Source: PNON01 sp963757065
GTDB taxonomy: Bacteria > Chloroflexota > Anaerolineae > Anaerolineales > Anaerolineaceae
DNA: 64,000 nt
NCBI GenBank assembly: GCA_963757065.1
Contig: CAVWQC010000002.1
Coordinates: 248,001 to 312,000 of the forward strand
Direction: 5' to 3'
The notes beneath the pieces were generated by a model, which saw nothing but the letters and a program-made list of their open reading frames with translations, made no database searches and had not been told where the DNA came from. Of this stretch, positions 45,701 through 53,125 are shown one piece after another (the first letter of the stretch is position 1; each line of letters opens with the position of its first letter). Made by a program: the position numbers and the translations under genes.

Positions 45701-45837
45701 CCAGTATGGAGGGAACACCATTATTTATTTATCAGGGAAATCCAATTTCCACAGGAAAACCACCCGCCCAATTAATTGCCGGGGATAAAGTAGTCCTCCC
45801 CACCGCTGCTGTCGTTGTCACCCGTTTTCCAAAATAA
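42718..45837 (+). CDS. glyA-gcvT: Fused serine hydroxymethyltransferase-aminomethyltransferase
   Basis: A 1039-residue two-enzyme protein. Residues 1-475 are SHMT, with the PLP lysine K265 in TTHKTLCGPRG and the substrate loop MIPSESTAP (34-42). Residues about 635-1039 are GcvT, the aminomethyltransferase of the glycine cleavage system, with PFAGWEMPVWY, LFDVSHMG and the folate-site DDCLVY. A 155-residue linker (about 476-632) of no known fold joins them. SHMT makes glycine and 5,10-methylene-THF; GcvT releases methylene-THF from the aminomethyl-lipoyl H protein, so both handle the same cofactor. ATG 42718 has AGGAG five bases upstream. gcvP, gcvH and lpd are not in the window. Confidence 0.93.
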   Translation: MKDYLFRGKLAELDKDVYDLAQLETERQNRKLIMIPSESTAPLAVREALATSFQNIYAEGYPDDEMRFMDEKEILDYPNRLADYRRYSDPRFYKGVEYADVIESLARRRCAEAFAANGKKPDDLYVNVQPLSGAPANNAVYPAVVNPGDTVLGMSLLHGGHLTHGSSVNRSGRLYHFVHYLVDPITEKIDYAQVEALALEHKPKMIIAGYTSYPWLPDWKKFREIADSVGAILLADISHIAGLVSAGALASPIGYAHITTFTTHKTLCGPRGACIITTDAALSKKIDKSIFPGEQGGPHVNVFAALALTFKLARTEEFKSLQFQIIKNCAALNDQLKKRGFHISYSGTDTHLLNLDCKSVVGPDGTPLMGDMAARILDLAGIVCNRNTIPGDKSSFASSGVRMGTPWLTQRGFKEAEMIQLADIIADILLAVTPYTIETRKGPADRAKIDFKVYEEAKLKVRKIAEQAGMVEETQKHGYPHFFYIDDVPASKSDVITLKLTGKNIRTFLNYVFSSNVEALKPGEGQPTSLVVNGKNVSGDLKSITPYQFLLNIDKKAFGETATWLRDLSDGFAGFDPDYRKRLPGPILVEEVEHVKFSTSGEKVFPDKTYAIGQLATSGKSLPSFTWVEPEEKLKFTALNKTHKALGAKMVPFAGWEMPVWYNSVIEEHLATRQAAGLFDVSHMGVYQAEGHSAAPFLDSVCGNDIAGLEIGESCYTHFLDPNANVLDDCLVYRRAEEKFLVVVNASNDDKDWTWLNAVKNGEVAIDPVQPWVKAFGRDVVFRNLRDPKAGKDMRVDIALQGPKSRDILLSLGCDASTKKQIMGLKRTQLCDATVGGFDLIVSRTGYTGEKMAFELFIHPDQSVSFWNALMEKGKPLGLLPCGLGARDSLRTEAGLPLYGHEMGGEMNLGVAEAGFGSYVKLYKPWFIGRQAFSDREKNRSTVVIRFRFTEKAIRMAHNGDAVLDKKGKVIGVVTSCAIDSEGYLTGLASLEIKSSMEGTPLFIYQGNPISTGKPPAQLIAGDKVVLPTAAVVVTRFPK

Positions 45838-45897
45838 TTACCGTAAAGGTAATTGACCGATCCAATATCAAATAAACTGATAAGGAGAGATTAATTT

Positions 45898-47124
45898 ATG
45901 CAAACCCCCTGGGATCACCGGTATGCTCAAAGAACGCAGAGGATGACGAGTTCCACAATTCGGGAATTATTGAAATTAGCTGAAAACCCTGAGATCATTT
46001 CTTTCGGTGGAGGAATGCCTGCTCCCGAAGTATTCCCGACGGAAAAAATTGGTGAAGCCTGTCAATATGTTTTAAAAAACCTCAGTAACATAGCCTTACA
46101 ATATGGAGCAACGGAAGGGTATCAGCCCCTACGGGAAATGATCGTACGTCACTCAGAACGAATGGGCATTGGTATTCAGACTGAAAACGTAATGATCACA
46201 TCCGGTTCACAGCAAGCCTTGGATCTGCTCGGCAAAATATTCATCAATCACGGCGATCGTATTCTTGTTGAATCACCAACTTACCTGGGTGCACTTCAAG
46301 CATGGAATGCCTATGGTGCAGAATATGTCGTGGTTAAATCAGATGATGAAGGAATGATGACAGAAGCCCTGGAAGAACAACTACGAACCGGGCCAAAGTT
46401 TATGTACCTTCTTCCCAATTTCCAAAATCCAACCGGCGTAACCGTATCACTGGAACGGCGGAAAAAAATCCTCGAATTAGCAGACCGGTACGGAGTTCCA
46501 ATTATTGAAGATGATCCTTATGGACAATTGCGTTTTGAAGGAGAACATATCCCCTCAGTGGCCGTCCTCGATGGTGAGGTGCGATACTCAAAGGACTGTA
46601 CATCCTATTCAGGTAATGTGATCTATTTGAGTACTTTCTCCAAAATTCTAGCTCCAGGTCTCCGATTGGCATGGATCATCGCCCCACCTGAAGTTATTCG
46701 AAAACTGGTTCAGGCAAAACAAGGTGCTGACCTTCATACAGCCACCTTTAACCAGGTGGTCGCATACGAAGTAGGCAAAGGTGGATTCCTTGACCAGCAT
46801 GTAAAACTGATCCGTAGCGTTTATCGCGAACGGCGTGATGTGATGCTCGAGGCTCTGGAGGAATTCATGCCTGAAGGGGTTAAATGGACCCATCCAAAAG
46901 GCGGATTATTCTTGTGGGCAACCCTGCCAGATTATATGGATGCTACTCAAATCTTAAAACCTGCCATAGCCGAAAAGGTGGCTTTCGTTCCTGGAACCTC
47001 CTTCCACCCGAATGGTGGTGGAAAAAATACCATGCGATTAAATTTCTCCATGCCAACCCCGGAAAAAATCACAGTTGGGATGGAGCGCCTCGGTCGGGTT
47101 ATAAAGTCATACCTAAAGAACTAG
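45898..47124 (+). CDS. LysN/MocR-type PLP aminotransferase
   Basis: A 408-residue class I/II aminotransferase of the 2-aminoadipate/LysN subgroup. SFGGGMPAPEVFP opens the domain; ITSGSQQALDLLGKI, NFQNPTGVT and the PLP lysine STFSKILAPGLR (about 243-254) follow. It lacks the winged-helix domain of MocR regulators, so it is enzymatic. Substrates could be 2-aminoadipate, branched-chain or aromatic amino acids. It lies 60 bp after glyA-gcvT with a good GGAGAG, plausibly in the same transcript. Confidence 0.88.
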   Translation: MQTPWDHRYAQRTQRMTSSTIRELLKLAENPEIISFGGGMPAPEVFPTEKIGEACQYVLKNLSNIALQYGATEGYQPLREMIVRHSERMGIGIQTENVMITSGSQQALDLLGKIFINHGDRILVESPTYLGALQAWNAYGAEYVVVKSDDEGMMTEALEEQLRTGPKFMYLLPNFQNPTGVTVSLERRKKILELADRYGVPIIEDDPYGQLRFEGEHIPSVAVLDGEVRYSKDCTSYSGNVIYLSTFSKILAPGLRLAWIIAPPEVIRKLVQAKQGADLHTATFNQVVAYEVGKGGFLDQHVKLIRSVYRERRDVMLEALEEFMPEGVKWTHPKGGLFLWATLPDYMDATQILKPAIAEKVAFVPGTSFHPNGGGKNTMRLNFSMPTPEKITVGMERLGRVIKSYLKN

Positions 47125-47255
47125 CAAGAGAAGCCAGAAAATAGTATATCAACGGATAATCCTATAAATCAATCAACCTTCCTGAATACTTAGGGAGGTT
47201 GATTTGATTAATCATCGAATTAATATTTAATTATTCGTTTTATGTATGATCCCAC

Positions 47256-48973
47256 TTATCTGTTATTTTGCCATAGTTTAAAATCGTGTAGTATTGAACC
47301 TCCCAGGAACTCGCGCAAAATGGAATTATCAGGGATCAAGTCGCTATTAATGGGGAGAAACCAATCCAAAAATGCCAATAATCGTTTCGCCTCAATATAT
47401 TCCTGACTACCAAAAGGCACCTGACGTAAAAGTGGTTCAACCACAGGTTTTATTGCTGATAAGTTCATAGGCCAGGGCAGAATTAAACATAATATCGGCA
47501 TTTTCCTGGTATGGAAAAATGTGGTTTTTTTCTCCTGCCCGAACAGATTCCCAACGTTGCAGCGTTTGGTGGGCACTATAACCTCGATCATTAGAATCTC
47601 GAACAATTCGCCGCAACAGACGTGTATCCGTTGTGGATATCCGGTTATGTTTATCCAGATTTAGTTGTGTCAAAGAGGAAACATAGATTCTGAAGGATTG
47701 TTCCGATGGAATATCCGGTAACAACTTGGGGATTCAGTCCATGGATTCCCTCCAGGACGATCAACTGTCCTGGAAGTAACTTGACAACCTCTCCCGGAAA
47801 GCTTCTCCCGGCTTTGAAATCAAAGTGAGGGATTTGTACTTCCTTTCCTGCGATCAGATCGGTGAGGTGGGCATTGAGAAGGGGGCGGTTGAGTGCATCA
47901 ATGACTTCGTAATCATAGGCACCTGTTTCATCTTTTGGCGTCTTCTCCCGGTCAACAAAATAGTTATCCATCTCGAGCGCATACGGAGATACACCCTGTG
48001 AAAGAAGCTGTATGGATAATCGCTTTGAAAACGTGGTTTTTCCGGATGAAGATGGTCCAGAGATTAATACGACCCGGATATTCTTTATCTTTTGAGCAAT
48101 TTGAGAAGCGATATCTGATATTCTCTGTTCGTGTAATGCCTCAGACACAAGGATCACTTCCCGGATCCTGCTCGCAGCAATTGCATCATTCAAAGCACCA
48201 ACGCTCTCAATACCAAGCCGCTCCAACCAATCACCATACTCATGAAAAGTGGTTACCAATTTTAATGATGGCGGCATTGGCTGAATTTCGGTCGGAGCAA
48301 AACGCCTCGGGTAACTTAATACAAATCCATGGTCCATTTTAGTCAATCCGAACCATTTAATATATCCAGTAGAAGGAACCATGTATCCATGGAGATAATC
48401 TCTGTGATTCTCCAACCTGTAAAGTATGAGGAATTCTTTTTGCCGGTAGGATAGCAGGCGGACTTTATCGGACTCCCCCCTTGATTTGAAGTAATTAATT
48501 GCATCTTTGAGTGGTACTTTTTGTCGTTCAAATGGAAGGTTGGTCTGGACAAGGATTGTCATCAATTTGTTTAATTGATCCAACTCATCAACACTGAGAG
48601 GTTCACGTCCCCGAACCTGGCAAAAGAATCCACCGGATGATACTGAATGGTCTATCCAAAGTTCAACATCCGGAAAAAGGTCCTCAAAGGCGACTTCGAG
48701 GAGAAAAGTTAATGAACGACGGTAAATTCTGGCGCCATCGGCACTTTTCATGGTGACGGGTACTACTGTCGCATCCATAATGAGGGGAAGCGTTAATTCC
48801 CTCAACTCAGAATTTACTATCGCGCCAACAATAATTTGACGTTCTTCAAGGGGCAGTACTTCCAAAAAATCTGCGATAGTCCCGCCTCGATTACCCGATA
48901 TCACTCTCCCGTCAGGTAAATGAATTTCAATCGTATCGCGTTGTTCGGTTAAGGTGCTGTTATTTTTTGTCAT
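47256..48973 (-). CDS. TGS-domain nucleoside/uridine-kinase-type protein (two frameshifts)
   Basis: About 571 residues when restored. The N-terminal region (about 14-75) is a TGS domain, followed by a threonyl/alanyl-tRNA synthetase SAD-like segment (about 80-220) and a P-loop kinase domain with GPSSSGKTTFSK near 305-316, and EMDNYFVDREKTPKD. This fusion is common in Firmicutes, Thermotogae and Chloroflexota and is annotated 'uridine kinase' or 'nucleoside kinase'; substrate proof is limited. Frame breaks occur near 47725 (before LPDIPSEQSFRIYVSSLTQL) and near 47460 (AYEL/SAIKPVVEPLLRQ); the final part runs to TAA 47256. Confidence 0.82.
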
Positions 48974-49122
48974 GAATTTGGTTTTCCCTGAAATCCAATT
49001 TTATCATAGCCACTTTGCATATAAACGCAATACATAAGGTATTGTTATTTTCGGCTAACTTATTTGAATCTGGATATGTTAGAATTTAAAGTCAATGGTT
49101 AAGAATCGAGGAATGAATAGAG

Positions 49123-49953
49123 ATGTCAATTAAAGTTGAACCGAATCGATGGCGGTTGATTATTGATCCCCCGGCTTCAGGATCCTGGAACATGGCTGTA
49201 GATGATGCCTTACTCGAGGCTGCTCAAGAAGACGGATACCTGCCCACCCTCAGGTTGTATTCGTGGAATCCGCCCTGCCTATCTTTAGGCCATGCCCAGC
49301 ATATCAGAGAAGTTGACCAGGAGGCGTTAAAAAAGATGGGGTGGGATCTTGTCAGGAGGCCTACCGGCGGACGGGCAATCCTGCATATTGATGAACTGAC
49401 TTATTCAATTACCGGAAATACAGAACAGCCAATATTACAGGGTGGAATACTTGAAAGCTACCAAAAAATATCGCAGGCTTTCATCCAAATGCTGCATAAT
49501 TATTCTCTTGATCCTCGATCGCGGGAAGAATCACAACAAACGAAAAGTCAAATCGAACCGGTGTGTTTTGAAATTCCATCGAATTACGAGATCACAGTTG
49601 CTGGCAAAAAGATCATCGGAAGTGCCCAGGCCAGGCGTAAGAATGCCATTCTACAACACGGGGCTATTCCACTCTCCGGGGATATCAGCCGGATCATCAA
49701 GGTTTTATCCTATACCGATGAAGACTCTCGAAGAAAAGCCGCACAGAGAGTATTATTGCGGGCAACAACCATTGAAGACCAAACTGGAAAATCTGTTTCC
49801 TGGCATCAATCTGCCATGGACCTTGTGCGGGCTTTTGAAGTAACCCATAATATGGTTTTCATTAATGGAAAATTGACGGAAGAAGAAGCTGATTCGGCAA
49901 AGAGAATTGAACAGGAAAAATATAATAACAAGTCATGGAATGAACGAATATAG
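49123..49953 (+). CDS. lipM: Octanoyl/lipoyl transferase, LipM-like (BPL_LplA_LipB family)
   Basis: A 276-residue cofactor transferase. The substrate-binding RRPTGGRAILH is at about 78-88 and the lysine-containing loop VAGKKIIGSAQARRKNAILQ at about 158-177. A cysteine in PVCFEIPSNYE (C148) aligns in context with the catalytic Cys of LipM, the octanoyl-ACP:GcvH transferase of Bacillus, which distinguishes it from LplA. It would supply the octanoyl precursor for lipoyl groups, for instance on the glycine-cleavage H protein. It is divergent from the kinase gene and convergent with the DUF4230 gene. Confidence 0.8.
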   Translation: MSIKVEPNRWRLIIDPPASGSWNMAVDDALLEAAQEDGYLPTLRLYSWNPPCLSLGHAQHIREVDQEALKKMGWDLVRRPTGGRAILHIDELTYSITGNTEQPILQGGILESYQKISQAFIQMLHNYSLDPRSREESQQTKSQIEPVCFEIPSNYEITVAGKKIIGSAQARRKNAILQHGAIPLSGDISRIIKVLSYTDEDSRRKAAQRVLLRATTIEDQTGKSVSWHQSAMDLVRAFEVTHNMVFINGKLTEEEADSAKRIEQEKYNNKSWNERI

Positions 49954-49955
49954 CT

Positions 49956-50621
49956 TTATTGCTGTTCCACGATCACATGATCATAACCGAGGTCACGCAG
50001 AAAATTCGTCAGATAAGTGATTGCATTTTGTTTCGCCAGCTTGAGAATCCCATCCTGTAAAGCAGCCGCTTCAATCTCTTTCTCTGCTGCCCTTCTGACT
50101 TCTGTTTCGAGCTGAGGATTCCCTTTCGTAAATATCCCGGTTTGCCTGTCGTAAATATACGATTGTTCGTTGTCAAGTGAAGCAATAAATATCTCAGGTT
50201 CCGGTAAAGACAAAACCAGACCGCCATCACGTTCCTGAATATGGTCCAGTGAAAGTTTGCTCATGTCCACACCGGCGATGACTGTTCCATGCGCAATAAA
50301 AAGTAACTTATCACCAACGAAGGTTTTGAATAATCCCTGACCCGTTTCCCCGGTGATCACCTTTTCCACTGAATATTGGATGGTTTCCAATCGGGCTAAC
50401 GGTTGAATTGAGTGAATGATCGTAATCGGGTCTGGACGAATGGTTGGCGTAGGGTGAAGGATCTCTGCAACCTGGGTTGAGATCCCTGAATTTGCTTGAA
50501 CGATCGGCTGAATGATGTTGTTTACTGTTTTATTAATGGAATCAATCAGATAGATACTGATGACGAGGAAGGCTACTATTGCACCGATGACCAAAATCAC
50601 TGTCCATTTTTCTTTTCGCAT
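49956..50621 (-). CDS. DUF4230 membrane-anchored protein
   Basis: A 221-residue protein with one N-terminal helix (about 9-30), then a short linker and a DUF4230 domain (about 70-221). The domain shows KLLFIAHGTVIAGVDMSKL, then GGLVLSLPEPEIF, and the C-terminal LTNFLRDLGYDHVIVEQ. The family is widely distributed and of unknown function, probably extracytoplasmic. It is 2 bp from the LipM-like gene stop and divergent from the SanA-like gene. Confidence 0.75.
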   Translation of the reverse strand: MRKEKWTVILVIGAIVAFLVISIYLIDSINKTVNNIIQPIVQANSGISTQVAEILHPTPTIRPDPITIIHSIQPLARLETIQYSVEKVITGETGQGLFKTFVGDKLLFIAHGTVIAGVDMSKLSLDHIQERDGGLVLSLPEPEIFIASLDNEQSYIYDRQTGIFTKGNPQLETEVRRAAEKEIEAAALQDGILKLAKQNAITYLTNFLRDLGYDHVIVEQQ

Positions 50622-50693
50622 ATTTGCTCCATCCGAATATTTAAATTATACCTTGATATTTGAATGGTTTTACTTCGATGGTAGAATTTTACA

Positions 50694-51350
50694 ATGGTGA
50701 AAAAAATGCTAATCACATTATCAAGGATCCTTTTAGTTACTTTAGCTTCAATATTGATTTTAGCTGCTGCAGCAAGGATCTATATTGTCATTTCAACCCA
50801 CAGTTATATTCGTCAACTCAATGACCAACCAGACGCCCAAGTTGCCCTGGTATTTGGTGCTGGCCTTCGCAGGGATGGCTCTCCAACAGCCATTTTGAGG
50901 GATCGAGTGCAAAGTGCGGTTGAATTGTATAAATCCGGAAAAGTAAAAAAACTTCTCATGAGCGGGGACAACAGTTATTTGGAATATAACGAACCCGGAG
51001 CAATGCGGGAATATGCCCTTAGTCTGGGAGTCCCTGAAACTGATATCGTTTTGGATTATGCAGGACGCCGAACATATGATTCATGCTATCGTGCGTTGAA
51101 TATTTTTGGGATCAAAAACGCAATTTTGGTCACACAACCATTCCATCTGCCCCGGGCAGTTTACACCTGCCGAAAACTGGGTATTGAAGCCACCGGGTAT
51201 GCAGCGGAAAACATTACTTATAGGAAAAGCTCGCAACTTTACTGGAATATGCGTGAAATTGCAGCCATGTTGGTCTCGACAATTGAGGTCAGCATAACTC
51301 ATCCTGTTCCTGTCCTGGGTGTAAAAGAAACCATATTTCCCGAAGAATAA
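50694..51350 (+). CDS. SanA/YdcF-type membrane protein (DUF218)
   Basis: A 218-residue protein with an N-terminal helix (about 10-30) and a DUF218 domain: ALVFGAGLRRDGSPTAIL near 50-65, KKLLMSGDN, GRRTYDSCYRA and VTQPFHLPRAVYTCRKLG. The GAGLR-D-GSP opening is that of SanA, linked in E. coli to vancomycin barrier function at high temperature. Catalytic function is unproven. It is upstream of the HD-domain gene by 66 bp on the same strand. Confidence 0.8.
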   Translation: MVKKMLITLSRILLVTLASILILAAAARIYIVISTHSYIRQLNDQPDAQVALVFGAGLRRDGSPTAILRDRVQSAVELYKSGKVKKLLMSGDNSYLEYNEPGAMREYALSLGVPETDIVLDYAGRRTYDSCYRALNIFGIKNAILVTQPFHLPRAVYTCRKLGIEATGYAAENITYRKSSQLYWNMREIAAMLVSTIEVSITHPVPVLGVKETIFPEE

Positions 51351-51416
51351 TCTACGGCATGAACCTTGCAATAATTAGATCAACAAACCTAATTATTGTG
51401 CTTACTATTTAATAAC

Positions 51417-51995
51417 ATGAAACGTGAACAAGCCTTAGCAATCGTAAAACAATATGTGAAAAGCCCCGGACTGATCAATCATATGCTATCAGTCGAGGCA
51501 GTCATGCGGTTTTACGCAAAATCATTGAATGAGGATGTAGAGCAGTGGGGATTGACCGGATTACTGCATGATTTTGATTGGGAAATCCACCCGACTGCAG
51601 AATTGCATCCTGCAGCAGGTGCTGAAATTTTACGCTCCAACGGAGTCGAAGAAGAAATCATACATGCCATATTAAGTCATGGGTCAAATCTCGGTATTCC
51701 AAGAGTAACCAATTTGGAAAAATACCTGAGTGCCTGCGATGAAATTACCGGACTGGTCACTGCTGTTGCCCTTGTTCGGCCTTCCAAGTCTCTATATGAC
51801 CTGACCGCCTCATCAGTGAAGAAAAAATGGAAAGATAAAGCTTTTGCCGCAGGTACCAACCGTGAGGAAATGGAAGCAGGAGCAGTTGAGTGCGGTCTGG
51901 ACCTTTGGCAGCATGTCGATAATGTGATCCTTGCGATGAGGACGATTGCCCCTGAGCTTGGATTGGAAGGCAACCTGAAACCTGATGGGCAATAA
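51417..51995 (+). CDS. HD-domain phosphohydrolase-like protein
   Basis: A 192-residue HD protein. Metal-site residues appear as H in LINHMLSVEAV, the HD pair in GLLHDFDWE and an aspartate in SACDEITGLV. The short form without GAF or response-regulator domains suggests a small phosphohydrolase or nucleotidase. ATG 51417 (MKREQALAIVKQYVKSPGL) is chosen since this is the conserved N-terminus; a GTG seven codons earlier is possible. It lies 21 bp before the TIM-barrel gene. Confidence 0.8.
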   Translation: MKREQALAIVKQYVKSPGLINHMLSVEAVMRFYAKSLNEDVEQWGLTGLLHDFDWEIHPTAELHPAAGAEILRSNGVEEEIIHAILSHGSNLGIPRVTNLEKYLSACDEITGLVTAVALVRPSKSLYDLTASSVKKKWKDKAFAAGTNREEMEAGAVECGLDLWQHVDNVILAMRTIAPELGLEGNLKPDGQ

Positions 51996-52016
51996 AATAG
52001 AACGGATAGGTGAATA

Positions 52017-53111
52017 ATGGGATTATCAGGTAAAGGCTTTTTTATATGGAAAGTACCCAGCTGTGAAAACGGGAATCCCTCCTATATTGCCGCACGAGCG
52101 GTTGAATTTAAATTCACACATGTCTTGATCAAAATTGCAGATGGTATCGCTTTATCAAATTATGATACTTTAAAGAAAATCGACTATATTGCTCCTGTCG
52201 TTACCGCGTTACGCGCAAAGGGAATACAAGTTTGGGGTTGGCATTATGTTTACGGTGATGATCCATTACAGGAAGCACGCCTGGCTGCTCAACGAGTAAC
52301 TGCCTATAAATTGGACGGTTATGTCATTGATGCCGAAATTCAATACAAACAACCCGGAAAATCAACCGCTGCCAAGAGCTTCATGACAGAATTGCGTAAG
52401 TATTTGCCAAACACATTGGTAGCTTTAAGTACCTATCGATACCCAAGCTATCATATGGAGTTCCCGTTCAATTCCTTTTTGGATAAATGCAACTATGCCA
52501 TGCCGCAGGTCTATTTTGAACAGGCTCATAACCCTGACGAACAACTCTTACGATGTATACAGGAATACAGGACTCTGGTTACACCACGTACCATTATTCC
52601 AACCGGACCAACCTACAAAGCTGGTTCGTGGGGACCGACAGAAAAAGATATAAACCTGTTTATGAAGACGGCGGTAAGGCAAAACCTGCCCGGGGTAAAT
52701 TTTTTCAGTTGGGATGAATGCCGTAGAGACTTGAGTGCGGTTTGGAATACCATTGGGAGTTTTGCCTGGGGAAGTACACCTGTCCTTGATTTCCCAGATC
52801 AATTCATTGCCGCATTAAATTCCCGCAACCCGGATACGGTAGCTGCAATGTATGGAACAACCGCAGTCCAAATCACACCTGCCCGTACCATTCAGGGATC
52901 AGTAGCCATACGAAGCTGGTATGAAGGTCTATTTAATCAAATTCTTCCAAATGCGGTATTCACTTTAACCGGTTCTTCCGGGACAGGATCCACACGACAT
53001 ATCAATTGGAGCTGCACATCGACACGTGGGTCCATTCAAAATGGCAGTGATACATTCGGCTTGGTTAGCGATAAAATTTCGTATCACTACAGTTTTTATA
53101 AACTTCCCTGA
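52017..53111 (+). CDS. TIM-barrel (glycoside-hydrolase-like) protein with C-terminal SnoaL-like domain
   Basis: A 364-residue protein with no signal peptide. Residues 1-255 look like a (beta/alpha)8 barrel of the GH-like type: WGWHYVYGDDPLQEARLAAQ, DGYVIDAEIQYK (acidic pair), LVALSTYRYPSYH, NYAMPQVYFE and VNFFSWDE. These place acidic residues at strand ends as expected, but no subfamily was identified. Residues about 260-364 form a SnoaL/NTF2-like cone (QFIAALNSRNPDTVAAMYG...). The combination is unusual. Substrate and localisation are unknown. Confidence 0.6.
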   Translation: MGLSGKGFFIWKVPSCENGNPSYIAARAVEFKFTHVLIKIADGIALSNYDTLKKIDYIAPVVTALRAKGIQVWGWHYVYGDDPLQEARLAAQRVTAYKLDGYVIDAEIQYKQPGKSTAAKSFMTELRKYLPNTLVALSTYRYPSYHMEFPFNSFLDKCNYAMPQVYFEQAHNPDEQLLRCIQEYRTLVTPRTIIPTGPTYKAGSWGPTEKDINLFMKTAVRQNLPGVNFFSWDECRRDLSAVWNTIGSFAWGSTPVLDFPDQFIAALNSRNPDTVAAMYGTTAVQITPARTIQGSVAIRSWYEGLFNQILPNAVFTLTGSSGTGSTRHINWSCTSTRGSIQNGSDTFGLVSDKISYHYSFYKLP

Positions 53112-53125
53112 TTTCGACAAACTGA

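Noticed and set aside
47171..47204. Terminator after the LysN-like aminotransferase
   Set aside because: A 12-bp hairpin (AATCAACCTTCC/GGGAGGTTGATT) exists but no T-run follows, so I could not call it an intrinsic terminator.
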